NCBI GenBank assembly: GCA_021018995.1
Contig: CM037591.1
Span: 3,168,001-3,232,000, forward strand
Length of the DNA: 64,000 nucleotides
DNA from: Chloranthus sessilifolius
Taxonomy: Eukaryota; Streptophyta; Magnoliopsida; Chloranthales; Chloranthaceae
Reading direction: 5' to 3'
This document shows positions 34,701-42,210 of the stretch, piece after piece (position 1 is the first letter of the stretch; each line of letters starts with the position of its first letter). Under the pieces are notes generated by a model. The model searched no databases. It saw only the letters and a program-made list of their open reading frames with translations, and was not told the origin of the DNA. The position numbers and the translations under genes are program-made.

Positions 34701-35002
34701 ATGAATTCCAAACTGATGAATAAACAAAAGAAAATTAACAGGAGATCAAGCAAGGGTTCTATGCTCAAAGGCATGCATCAGTGGCTGTGAAGAACTTGAA
34801 GTTGTTGATGAGGGGAGGAAAGGAGAGCAAGATGACGACTTACAAACCCGGATCAATGCTGGCTATAGTTTCACTGGGGAGGAAAGAAGCGGTGGCGCAG
34901 TTTCCTTTCACGACAATTAGTGGCTGTTTGCCGGGTTTTGTCAAATCGAAGGACTTATTTGTGGGGAGCACAAGGAAGAAAATGGGATTAGACCCCAATT
35001 GA
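20372..35002 (+). CDS. AIFM2/FSP1-like FAD/NAD(P) oxidoreductase, 4 exons
   Basis: The coding segments are 20372-20481, 21585-21841, 33106-33560 and 34742-35002, all with GT-AG introns, giving 360 aa. Residues 10-19 hold the N-terminal FAD-binding glycine motif VVVVGGGVAG. Residues 98-105 read YLVIATGH. Residues 133-148 hold a second dinucleotide motif ILIIGGGPTGVELAGE. Residues 264-274 hold IFAIGDITDIP, the FAD-binding end motif of pyridine nucleotide-disulphide reductases. The family includes human AIFM2/FSP1, an NAD(P)H-quinone oxidoreductase, and plant homologues of about 365 aa; substrate and location here are inferred. The start ATG lies in AAGGCCATGG and gives the usual short N-terminus; Gly2 is absent, so no N-myristoylation signal as in FSP1. 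Intron 2 is 11,264 bp and holds a Ty3 element, MITEs and LTR-like DNA. No frameshift or internal stop was seen. Confidence 0.93.
22245..22799. mobile_element. hAT-type MITE in FSP1-like intron 2, host of a nested MITE
   Basis: It starts CATGATTTTAAAACTTGG and ends GTTTTCAAACCTTG. Flanks acctaatc (22237-22244) and atctaatc (22800-22807) agree in 7 of 8 bases. The interior is built of GACTCGACTCGG-type words and a (TA)n tract at about 22667-22714. It is interrupted by the element at 22298-22494. Confidence 0.78.
22298..22494. mobile_element. nested hAT-type MITE (CAAGGATCAAAATTTCGG family)
   Basis: The 197-bp element starts CAAGGATCAAAATTTCGG and ends CCGAAATTTTGATCCTTG, perfect inverted ends. 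It is flanked by gactcgac (22290-22297) and gactcaac (22495-22502). It sits inside the older MITE at 22245-22799, which gives an order of insertion. Confidence 0.88.
23149..24034 (+). repeat. 5' LTR of the Ty3-type element
   Basis: This 886-bp LTR starts TGATGCGGAACG. Its end CCTGCGTTA differs from the CCTGCATCA of the 3' LTR. A TATA-like CTATATAAAG lies at about 23442-23451. A short array of TCCGTGAATAGTGACGGAC-type units spans about 23278-23350, the more decayed counterpart of the array at 26335-26403. Divergence from the 3' LTR by many substitutions and indels shows the insertion is not recent. Confidence 0.9.
24039..24051 (+). promoter_or_regulatory. primer-binding site (tRNA-iMet type)
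   Basis: TGGTATCAGAGCC, the usual plant PBS complementary to the 3' end of initiator tRNA-Met, begins 5 bases after the end of the 5' LTR. This fixes the polarity of the element as +. Confidence 0.9.
24305..24870 (+). pseudogene. Ty3-type gag remnant with CCHC zinc knuckle
   Basis: A 170-codon frame from 24305 contains PNFEGTTNPKTFVEWLSSVE, then AKLKGNAKTYWTNVE, typical of the gag region of plant Ty3 elements (capsid-like fold, known for the family). It stops at 24817. In another frame at about 24819 the sequence encodes CSKCNGFGHFAYQC, a CX2CX4HX4C zinc knuckle. The stretch that normally joins capsid and knuckle is missing and the frame changes, so the product is broken. Internal deletion is the likely cause. 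Confidence 0.85.
24924..25286 (+). pseudogene. retroelement internal region with Glu/Ser/His-rich repeats
   Basis: A 120-codon frame follows the zinc knuckle. It is acidic at first (EEEIEEAEESLV) and then repeats VES/VEP-S-xHEP-type units (LVESCALESLKLVEPSVHEP) up to 25286; similar LVES/ESLKL units continue on both sides in other frames. It replaces the place where protease would be expected. I do not recognise a domain. It could be a family-specific linker or a degenerate tandem repeat. Confidence 0.55.
25369..26055 (+). pseudogene. Ty3-type integrase C-terminal remnant
   Basis: One frame, interrupted by a single stop at 25585-25587, reads FQLNDHAMVRIGSERFP, VAKKL-stop-AHGAGPFGIV, then GSTAYVLELPPDTGISSTFN and VEDLVP. 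This matches the GPF/Y region at the C-terminus of plant Ty3 integrases (KL.ARGAGPF.I..R.G.NAYVLDLP...GISSTFNI.DL). The following 100 codons, rich in Pro and then ending FGRVDAKFQKYLVE, are the usual poorly conserved tail. The catalytic DDE core upstream is absent. Confidence 0.85.
26193..26206 (+). promoter_or_regulatory. polypurine tract of the Ty3-type element
   Basis: GAGTTGGGGAGAA lies directly before the TGATGC start of the 3' LTR, the expected position of the plus-strand primer. The TT interruption is common in plant elements. Confidence 0.7.
26207..27125 (+). repeat. 3' LTR of the Ty3-type element
   Basis: This 919-bp LTR starts TGATGCGGGACG and ends CCTGCATCA. It has a TATA-like CTATATAAAG at about 26498-26507 and, upstream of it, three palindromic GGACGTCC words at 26335-26403 in roughly 21-bp units (GTGAATAGTGACGGACGTCC). 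A short duplication gives it about 30 bp more than the 5' LTR around 26620-26740. Confidence 0.9.
27560..27800 (+). repeat. GA-rich low-complexity block in intron 2
   Basis: The stretch is almost pure GAGAGGGAGG-type sequence and repeats GAGTCGGATTGGGAGAG twice (about 27650 and 27748). No coding meaning. Confidence 0.65.
27880..28260. repeat. two MITE-like remnants in intron 2
   Basis: The part at about 27880-28032 is rich in GACCCAACC/GGTCGGGTTGG words and ends CATTGACAGCCTTA, like plant hAT MITE termini. The part at about 28075-28257 ends GTTCCCAAACACACCCTTA, a Tourist-like terminus. Partner ends were not found. Confidence 0.4.
28261..29019. other. non-genic intron 2 DNA
   Basis: No domain, repeat structure or RNA was recognised. 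The short frames near 28397-28616 overlap each other in different frames and resemble no known protein. Confidence 0.4.
29020..30496. mobile_element. LTR-like block ending GTGTCTACA, in intron 2
   Basis: The right end TTGGGTGTCTACA and the left part with ATGGAGTCACCAACCGG and GGGAAAGTGTTAGGCACCC are like LTRs of a plant retrotransposon class with TGTAGACACC ends and a GAGTCGCCACC block. The interior includes a G-run at about 29725, and a set of GGTTCGGGAAGGGTTC-type G-rich repeats at about 30340-30430. The left terminus and a TSD could not be found, so it may be a truncated solo LTR. Confidence 0.45.
30845..30950 (+). repeat. non-LTR retroelement 3' tail (GATGAT-type)
   Basis: CCTCCTTTCTCATCCGGGCT, TTGGGACCGG and GGGATAAGGCTATGATGATG are followed by an ATG-repeat tail. 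This combination recurs at the 3' ends of plant non-LTR elements or their SINE derivatives, probably RTE-clade. The clade is from memory and no coding part is present. Confidence 0.5.
30951..31740. other. non-genic intron 2 DNA
   Basis: No coding frame with a domain and no bounded repeat was seen. The (AT)n run at 31741-31792 follows. Confidence 0.4.
31741..31792. repeat. (AT)n microsatellite
   Basis: About 26 uninterrupted AT units. The overlapping open frame with an Ile-Tyr run is a by-product of the repeat. Confidence 0.95.
32695..32947. mobile_element. CGATAC-type hAT MITE in intron 2
   Basis: It starts CATGGTATCAAAACTCAGCC and ends GAGTTTGATACCTTG, so the ends pair as CAWGGTATCAAA. The interior has GCCGATACCAATACATATC and GTATCGGGGTGATC. 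Flanks gatccaag and gctctgag match at 5 of 8 positions. It lies about 160 bp before the exon 3 acceptor. Confidence 0.7.
33690..33965. repeat. possible diverged long-TIR MITE in intron 3
   Basis: Words such as GAGCGGATGGTCCCG and GTGCCACATGGCATATTAG match, in inverted order, inner parts of the ATGGCTCCTGA family (copies at 3470 and 11270). Ends are not preserved. Confidence 0.4.
34052..34331. mobile_element. MITE with CATAGTGACCAA ends in intron 3
   Basis: It starts CATAGTGACCAAGTCGGG and ends GAATTTGACCAATG, with a 10-bp direct repeat tgattaggat at 34042-34051 and 34332-34341. Its ends match the element at 38182 (CATAATGACAAATC), which has an 8-bp TSD, so the extra two bases here are probably chance or a small indel. 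Confidence 0.75.
34475..34690 (+). repeat. tandem duplication, about 110 bp x 2, in intron 3
   Basis: CTGATCATTATGATTTTGGG begins one copy at 34475 and CTGATCATTATGATTTGGGG the next at 34585; both continue through CATCGATTTCGTTGTC and GATCATGAAGGCTTGACC. It ends about 50 bp before the exon 4 acceptor. Confidence 0.85.
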
Positions 35003-35160
35003 GATTGTTAATTATGGTTTGTTTTTCTTTCTTTCTTAGCCTGTAGTTGTTGTGGTTGTTGCTCATGTTACTGTTGGTTTTTGTAGAATTTGCTCCACTG
35101 TTTGATATATTACTTGTGAAAATCCCACACATATTTTAGAATTATGAAATAAGCCCGTCT
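35003..35160 (+). other. probable 3' UTR of the FSP1-like gene
   Basis: T-rich DNA follows the TGA stop. ATGAAATAAGC near 35146 is a plausible, not canonical, poly(A) signal. The exact 3' end cannot be read from DNA alone. Confidence 0.4.
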
Positions 35161-36039
35161 TTTGTAATATTTTTTTTAGTAACTATTAGGGTTCTTTCGA
35201 AAGTGTAGAAAAGCTCGGAATTTGAGTTTTAGAAAGCCCTTCTTATGTTCAAGATTTTTTTTCCTCAAATATCGTGTTTTCTGAGCTTTTCCGAGTGAAA
35301 GCAACAGATTAACTTCTAAGAAAAACATTCAAAAATACTTAGATTTTGAGTTCAGATAGCTAAAGGCACTATGCTTCCTCTAAACCATGAAAGTGAAAAC
35401 TCAAATACATAGGAATCTGAGGTTTTTGAGTAAAAGCTCAGAAAAGACCAAGAATATCTCCGAAAAAGCTAGGCTTCTTAGTAAGCTCAGAATCTGCAAG
35501 ATTTCTGGGTGTTGTAATGATTACGAAAAATTGTACCCAATGTGATCTGGGGTGTAACTGTGATGCATGTAATCATTGATCTGGACCGTCCACATACTTT
35601 TCACTGAGTTTAAGGCTAGTGATAAGCCAGATGGTCAAAAGCCTGCAAGTGGTAAACTGAACTGTAGCATATCCAGGAACTTTAAGATATGAAGAGAGAG
35701 ATATTTAGAGCTTATGAATCAACACTTATAGGAGAGTATAATATTAAACTTTGCATTTAACTTCTCTTATGTTATTCTATTTCGTATGGGTTGATGACCC
35801 ATAATACAGATAAGGGTATCTTTATTTGCACTACTGAATCTTTAATTGCACCAACATGAAAAAAATAGATTGTTTTGAATTAGATGATCGAAATTACTTT
35901 AGATCTTGAGATCATGGGTGCCTTATAAGATGGTTAATTTTTATTCCATGTGTGCGGTGTGGCACACATTCCAAAAAAATGACCCAAAAATTATGTGGCA
36001 CACATCATTGAAACATTGTTTTTAATGACATTTTGGGAT
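35161..36039. other. intergenic DNA without gene signal
   Basis: No protein domain was found. TCTGAGCTTTTCCGAG-like words recur at about 35210-35500 on both strands, suggesting an old foldback repeat, without clear limits. Confidence 0.35.
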
Positions 36040-36175
36040 GTATGTCATGTGAAATCGAAAACTGACTGTCTGATGGTATGCCCATGATATCAAGATTCCT
36101 TGTGTGAAATATTGGAGCAAAAAAATTTCTTCATCATTTGATTCAAAGCAGTCAATAGTTTATAATGTAGGGTCC
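36040..36175. repeat. dispersed CAGTCAATAG repeat, copy
   Basis: It contains GGTATGCCCATGATATCAAG, ATTGGAGCAAAAAAATTTC and GATTCAAAGCAGTCAATAG in the order seen at 14330, 38545 and 49965. No coding content. Confidence 0.55.
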
Positions 36176-36657
36176 TCAAACATTCAGTGGGTGTTAATAG
36201 AGGACAAAACGATGTCGTAATAAAAGTTCAAAATTTTGACAAGATTAAAGAGCCCGTACCAATAAGTGAGAAAAAAATGGAGGTTAACACTTGTTTTTTT
36301 TAACTTAAAGATCAAAATGAAATAAAAATTTAAAGATCGACGTCTTATGAGAGAGGTTTTAAATTTGTTAGGCAGAAAAAAAAAGACAAAAAAGGCAGCA
36401 GTTGTCAAATTTCAAGTGCATTTTGAGCCTTATACCACATTTTTTGAGGACACGGTGGAACGAAAACCTTAAAGACATTTCGTAAAATGTAGTCGTGAAC
36501 ATGGTTTTAAATATTTTCCGAGAACAGATGTTTCCGGCCATACATTTTACGTCTCATGGTTGAGTGAGACAATAATCAAACCTTCTTTCACCTTAAGACG
36601 ACAATGATAAACTTACCTTTTTCATGATGAATTAGTATAGGATGTTATACTTGCAAC

Positions 36658-36755
36658 CAAGGTATCAAATATCGGCCGATGCTGATATGTGTCGGTTTTT
36701 TAGCAAACCGATATGTATCAGTCCTTCAAGAACCAATACTGAGTTTGTTATCTTG
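36658..36755. mobile_element. 98-bp CGATAC-type hAT MITE
   Basis: It starts CAAGGTATCAAATATCGG and ends GAGTTTGTTATCTTG. Flanks cttgcaac (36650-36657) and ctcgcaac (36756-36763) form an 8-bp TSD with one mismatch. At 98 bp it is the shortest bounded element of the window. Confidence 0.8.
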
Positions 36756-36833
36756 CTCGCAACAACTAAAGTTTAAGAATCATCCCACTTGAGACTATTT
36801 TGACTCTAGACAATTGCATTATTGTGATACAAT

Positions 36834-37025
36834 CATGGATCAAAATGTCAGAAAACCGATATGTATTATTCGAGCCCAAAACCAATACGTATCGGTATCG
36901 GACGATACATTCAATGTATTGTCTGGCTAATTACATATATATAAATGATACGGTACTTTCAATGTACTGTATCGTTCAGGTCCGATACCGATACGTATCG
37001 ATATCGGACGAAATTTTGATCCATG
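36834..37025. mobile_element. hAT-type MITE with perfect TSD (CATGGATCAAAAT ends)
   Basis: The 192-bp element starts CATGGATCAAAATGTC and ends GACGAAATTTTGATCCATG. It has a perfect 8-bp TSD gatacaat at 36826-36833 and 37026-37033. Inside are CCAATACGTATCGGTATCGG and its near-complement. The terminal sequence matches the end of the hAT transposase relic at 7413. Confidence 0.92.
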
Positions 37026-37045
37026 GATACAATATATATATATAT

Positions 37046-38150
37046 GGAAAAGGTGTCCGTCCTCCATGAGAGGACGGTCACCGTCCTCCACGCTTTCACG
37101 TGGAACTTCACGTGGCAGCCAACATATTGTTTCGATGTCACGTGGAGCTCGGGTGCATTACTTAGATTATCTTTGTAAAAAAAAATTTGAAAGCCCATCT
37201 CCACCGTGAAATGTGAATCAATGAAACCCGTCAAACTTTGACTTGTGGGTTTAAAAAGTTTTTTTCAAATTTTTTTTAAATATTGATCTATACCGTCCAC
37301 TTGTGCTCCACGTGGCACCCAAATAGTGTTTTGGATGCCACGTAGAGCTTCATGAGAATCTTGGAGGACGGTGACCATCCTCCATTGGAGGACCTAACCG
37401 GCTCCCTATATGGAAAGGGCCTTCGTCCTCCATGAGAAGACGGTCACCATCCTCCAAGCTTCCACGTGGAGCTTCACGTGGCAGCCAACATATTGTTTCG
37501 ATGCCACGTGGAGCTCGGGTGCATTGCTTAGATCATCTTTGTAAAAAAAAAATTGAAAACCCATCTCCACCGTGTGTTTTTTGAATCATGAAATGTGAAT
37601 CAATGAAACCCGTCAAACTTTGACTTGCGGGTTTAAAAAGTTTTTTCAATTTTTTTTTTTAATATTGATCTATACCGTCTACTTGTGCTCCATGTGGCAT
37701 CCAAACAATGTTTTGGATGCCATGTGGAACTCCATGAGAATCTTGGAGGACCTAATCGGCTCCCTATATGGAAAAGGCCTCCGTCCTTCATGGGAGGACG
37801 GTCACCGTCCTCCAAGCTTCCACATGGAGCCTCACGTGGCAGCCAACATATTGTTTCGACGTGGAGCTCGGGTGCATTGCTTAGATCATCTTTGTAAAAA
37901 AATAAATTTGAAAACCCATATCCACCGTGTGTTTTTTGAACCGTGAAATGTGAATCAATGAAACCCGTTAAACTTTGACTTGTGAGTTTAAAAAGTTTTT
38001 TTCAATTTTTTTTTTTAATGTTGATCTATATCGTCCACTTGTGCTCCACGTGGCACCCAAACAGTGTTTTGAATGCCATGTGGAGCTCCATGAGAATCTT
38101 GGAGGACGGTGACCGTCCTCCATTGGAGGACCTAACCGACTCCCTATATA
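37046..38150 (+). repeat. three tandem copies of a 358-381-bp GGACGGTCACCGTCC element
   Basis: Units start at 37046, 37412 and 37770 with GGAAARGGYSTYCGTCC and end with GGACCTAACCGGCTCCCTAT or close variants. Each has GGACGGTCACCGTCC near the left end, CACGTGGAGCTCGGGTGC, CAATGAAACCCGTCAAACTT, and GGACGGTGACCGTCC near the right end. Thus each unit is itself terminally inverted. The middle unit lacks part of the right-hand palindrome. A single inverted copy lies at 13190-13545. The array ends in a (TA)n run at about 38144-38171. Confidence 0.9.
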
Positions 38151-38181
38151 TATATATATATATATATATATCCTCCAAACC

Positions 38182-38444
38182 CATAATGACAAATCATTTT
38201 TCGGGAATTTTTCAGTGGGGATCCTTTTGGTACATTTCAAATTAATTTCGATACCTTTCAAAAAAATTTCTGAAATTAAAAATATATTTAATAAAAAATT
38301 TAAATATATAAATTTTTTTTACCAAACTTTATTGAAAAATATCGGAAAAACTAAAATTGCCGAAAAGTATTAAAATTTTCCTGAAAAATTCATTTGACCC
38401 CATTTTGTGAAATTTCGCTAAATTTCGGTGAATTTGTCACTATG
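38182..38444. mobile_element. hAT-type MITE with CATARTGACMAA ends
   Basis: The 263-bp element starts CATAATGACAAATC and ends GAATTTGTCACTATG. It has a perfect 8-bp TSD tccaaacc at 38174-38181 and 38445-38452. It is related to the element at 34052. Confidence 0.88.
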
Positions 38445-38544
38445 TCCAAACCTTAAATTAAGGATAGTGTTAATGTCATACCACTTTATGTTACATCCAC
38501 CTCAGTTAAACAAACGAAAAATCTATTGAGTGCATTAAATGGCT

Positions 38545-38712
38545 ATGGAGATTTTTTTGTCCCAATCTTTCACATAACACTCCTTGAGATCAGGGGCCTA
38601 CCATCAAACAATCAGATTTTGATTCTAAGTAACACGCATCCCAAAAAGAGAACATAATCATACCATACATAAAAATAATGTCCACCATCTGATTTAAAAC
38701 AGTCAATAGCTT
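38545..38712. repeat. dispersed CAGTCAATAG repeat, copy
   Basis: It has ATGGAGATTTTTTTGTCCC, CCTTGAGATCAGGGGCC and CATCTGATTTAAAACAGTC then AATAGC. The first half is in inverted order relative to the second, as if two half copies face each other. Confidence 0.5.
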
Positions 38713-38918
38713 TTTCTTTTATTTAACATGAAGTAGTTTGATAGTAACCCCCACCTAAAAACAAAGAGGCATTACCCGTCCTTTATGTTATTTTTCACCC
38801 TTATATTTACACGTACACTGTCTCGAGTGTGATTCGTTCTAAGAAGCAACTTAAAAAAAATTAATTTTATATTTTAATTTATATAAGGTATTAAGCCTAT
38901 ACACTATTAAAGATGCAC

Positions 38919-38921
<3 letters not shown>

Positions 38922-38981
<60 letters not shown>
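38922..38981. repeat. (AT)n microsatellite
   Basis: About 30 AT units. DNA from 38982 to 39798 has no gene; only AT-rich words are seen, some resembling the long-TIR MITE near 39180-39260. Confidence 0.95.
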
Positions 38982-38983
<2 letters not shown>

Positions 38984-39798
38984 GATCTCGTGAATAACTA
39001 TTATGGTGTGCCCAAATCTGTGCCCACTAATATTGCAATTTTTAAAATTTTTTAACAGCTAAAATATTAAAGATTTTTGATTGGACGGCAGTATACAATT
39101 GATTAATAGGAGTAATTTTTTTATTAAGACATGTTTCAATCATGAATAATCAACTTTGACTATTTAGATTGATTCCAAATATTTATAATATAATATTACG
39201 CCTATTTTAATGGTATAAGATAAACACCAATTTTAATAATATAAGATCATTGAAAAAATTATTTTCGTTTCATGTCATCTTATCCGAAATATTTCTCGTC
39301 TCATCCAAATCAATCAATAATTTCCAACTGTAATTAAAAGGCTTCTGATGGTTTAAAATATCCCTGTCAAATGAAAATTGCCATATGCATGATGGAGTCA
39401 GTAGAGGCCATTTTTGTAATTTTATTATTATTTTCAATTAAATCAGAAAATGAATTATGATGTCTGAGAAAGATCCCAAAATATTTACAGAAATGCCACA
39501 CTAATCCCATCATCATCATATATCAAAAAGTAAATGGAGGGAATCATTTCTTTCCTACGGTCTTTTCGCCCCTACCTGGGAGAGGGTATATTTGAGAATA
39601 TCTTGTAAAAAGGAGGAGTATAATGGTCACTTTAATAAAAGACTATAGAGCTGACCGGTTGTGACAGCCGTATAAAATAGGCGTAAAACACGAAATATAC
39701 CCCCGAAAAAAGAAAGGCATAACGGAAATAACAGAGATAACTATTCCGTAGATATGTACACCATAGAGGATGGTACTTCTCTATTTCTTAGATTGGAT

Positions 39799-39983
39799 CA
39801 AGGTGTCAAATCGGCCGATACGTACCAGGCGCTACCGATATATATCGGCCAATTTATGAAAAAAAAAATATAAATAAACAAAAAACTCGATTGAAATCGA
39901 GACGTATTGACCGAAATCAAATACAAGATACTTATACGTATTGGACCGATACATATTAGTATCGGCCAATTTTTTATACCTTG
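39799..39983. mobile_element. CGATAC-type hAT MITE
   Basis: The 185-bp element starts CAAGGTGTCAAATCGGCC and ends GGCCAATTTTTTATACCTTG. Flanks gattggat (39791-39798) and catgggat (39984-39991) match at 6 of 8 positions. It abuts the long-TIR MITE starting near 39988. Confidence 0.75.
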
Positions 39984-39987
39984 CATG

Positions 39988-40390
39988 GGATAATGACTCC
40001 TAAACAATATTTAAATACCAAATGATCTTACACCACTAATATTAAACTTTTTTTAATCTCACGCCATTAAAGTGTGATTTATTATTATGCCATGTGGCAT
40101 AGTTCTATGATCAATCTAAATTGTCCAAGTGAGAATCTATTAATGAAACATGCTAATGGTGTATTCCGATTGATAAACTTTAATATCATCTGTTAAAATT
40201 AAAAACAATCGTTGATATTGTAGTTCACCGATCGGATGGTTTAAAACTACTTAAAACACTATTTTTGAACTTGTTGCACTTCAATTTATGATCTATCACT
40301 TTGACAATTCAGATCACCCACATCATAACCATTGACGGTGTAAGATCATAACCATTGACTGTGTAAAATCATTCAAACCAGACCGTTAGA
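39988..40390. mobile_element. long-TIR MITE (ATGGCTCCTGA family), copy 4
   Basis: It starts GGATAATGACTCCTAAAC and contains CATTATGCCATGTGGCA, GATCAATCTAAATTGTCC and AACAATCGTTGATATTG, in the order of the copy at 3470. The right TIR is shortened after GTGTAAAATCATTC. It ends about 500 bp upstream of the CLV3-like start codon. Confidence 0.75.
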
Positions 40391-40509
40391 TCTAAATCTA
40401 TGCACTCGAATCTTAAATCACATGCCAAAGTATGGTATAGCGTACTTCCGCCTAGCACCCTATATTTATAGTAGAAAAATATATGTAATAATTTATGGTT
40501 TTTGGCGGC

Positions 40510-40800
40510 CAGATCCGAAGTGACGTCAGCAAATAGATACGCGCGCCAGCTAATAAAATCTAAAGACGGCTCACCCACACACGCACCAAAATTGATATCA
40601 GCACGCATCAAGCACATCGACACGTGTGTGATGACGCGGGCATGAGCCGGCGCCGCAGAATGATTGGTGTTCGCCGACGCCCTCTGAATCATTTCACCCA
40701 AAACGACTGCAAAATCCAATTATTCGATTTTTCGAAATCTTAATCTTAGCTATAATTAAAAAAAATAATAATAATAATAATGGACGGCTATAAATTGAAT
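40510..40800 (+). promoter_or_regulatory. putative promoter of the CLV3-like gene
   Basis: The region is less AT-rich than its surroundings. It holds a palindromic bZIP-type TGACGTCA at 40521-40528, a CACGTG core in ACACGTGTG at 40621-40626, and a TATA-like TATAAAT at 40789-40795, 108 bp before the start codon at 40903. That TATA position argues against the upstream in-frame ATG at 40780. Function of the sites is inferred from sequence only. Confidence 0.5.
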
Positions 40801-40902
40801 CAGCTGAGGAATCGAGTTTTGGTGTCTCATCTGGTCGTCGGCTGTTTGCGGTTTTCTTCCTTAACGTGCTCACCTAAGGCGTATTTTAGACATTTGTGGG
40901 GT

Positions 40903-41988
40903 ATGGCTCTCCGATTTGCGGTTGTATTGGTGGTTTTGGCATTGTTAGTGGCGGACGAAGCGTCTTCCGGTCTCTCTCTCTCTCTACAAATTATATTAGA
41001 ATAAGTATTCAGTGTTGACTCACTAACACTTAAAGCTTGGCCAAAAAGTGTTCCCTGTAGAGTTGTTTGTTGTTACCACTAATAGAGCTAAATTTTAGAG
41101 TGTTCTAATGGGTTACTGTTGTTACTACTAATACAGGCTTTGGGTCTTAGTGCTCAACACCCTAAATTTAGTATATATAAGAAAGAGTTGTATAATGGGT
41201 TACCACTAATACAAGCTTTGGGCCTTAGCCCACAACACCCTATATTTTAGTGTATAAGAAAGAGTGGTTTAATGGGTTACCACTAATACGAGCTTTCGGT
41301 CTTAGTGTACGACACCCTATATTTTAGTGTATTAGAAACAGTGGTAATTATGAAACTTGCAAAGGGTTTTTAGTTTTAACACCCATTGATGGGTCATAAG
41401 GTGACTTTCGTACTTTTCAGGGTTCTTGAAAATGTGTAAAACTCAAACTTTTTGATAGTATTTCTGAGGTTTATACCAAAGAGTCGAAAATGTAAAATTA
41501 TCTATTTTGACGGTGAGAGATCCACCTCAATGATTTCTTTAGCACTATTGAAGCTGGTGGGAATTTCAAGGTCCCTGAAAGCTGTAAACGTCTAAATTGT
41601 TGATTTCTTTATTTGCAGTTAATGGGTTTCTCTGCGCTGAAGCACCATTGGTACCCCCAGAAACTCGAAGCAGAAAGGTTCCATTTTCTTCTTATTTTTC
41701 TATGTTAATAAATGGATTTTTATTATCTTTTAAAATTTAGATGAAGTTAAAAAAAAAAAAAAAAATAGATGAAGAAGAACAAATATTTACATTTAAGATA
41801 GATAACAATTTTTAACTTTATATTTTTTTTTTCAGATTTTGCAAAGTAAGAAGGAGATTCTGATGGGTTTCAGGCCGTTGGATCGTGGTGATGGATGGAG
41901 CATGATCGGTTCTGATTTAAGGAAGGTTCCTTCGGGTCCTGATCCATTGCACCATAACGGCAGCCCTAAGAAGCCGCAGACTCCATGA
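40903..41988 (+). CDS. CLV3: CLAVATA3-type CLE peptide precursor, 3 exons
   Basis: The coding segments are 40903-40969, 41619-41677 and 41836-41988 (GT-AG introns), giving 92 aa. Residues 1-22 form a secretion signal (MALRFAVVLVVLALLVADEA, basic then hydrophobic). The mature CLE motif is residues 71-82, RKVPSGPDPLHH, followed by NGSPKKPQTP. It fits the consensus R-x-V-P-x-G-P-D-P-L-H-H and is very close to CLAVATA3 (TVPSGPDPLHH core). Known CLV3 genes have two introns and about 96 codons, unlike most CLE genes, which are intronless; this structure supports a CLV3 orthologue. In the family, the processed, hydroxylated peptide is secreted and acts with CLV1/CLV2-type receptors to limit WUSCHEL in the shoot meristem. 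An in-frame ATG at 40780 is less likely because it would bury the signal peptide. No defect is seen. Confidence 0.93.
41107..41349 (+). repeat. three tandem repeats of 77-87 bp in CLV3-like intron 1
   Basis: Units start at 41107, 41194 and 41271 with AATGGGTTAC and contain ACTAATACAAGCTTTGGGCC, CAACACCCTATATTTTAG and AAGAAAGAGTGG. The first unit has a TGTTGTTAC insertion. They fill about 40% of the 649-bp intron. Confidence 0.9.
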
Positions 41989-42172
41989 GTTTGATAAATG
42001 GTTCTTTATATAATTTCTTGGCGCTTAAATATATGTTTTTTGGGGGGAGGGGGATGATTTAAAATTTACGTAGAAAACTCGTAAAACGCATGTATATATT
42101 TCTTTTGGGTTAATATGTAAAAGAGGATTGTAATCTTTTTTGGGGAAATTAATATGATTATGGGTTCATCAT

Positions 42173-42210
<38 letters not shown>

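Noticed and set aside
40780-40902. Upstream in-frame ATG for the CLV3-like gene
   Set aside because: It lies upstream of the TATA-like element at 40789 and would place about 40 residues before the signal peptide.
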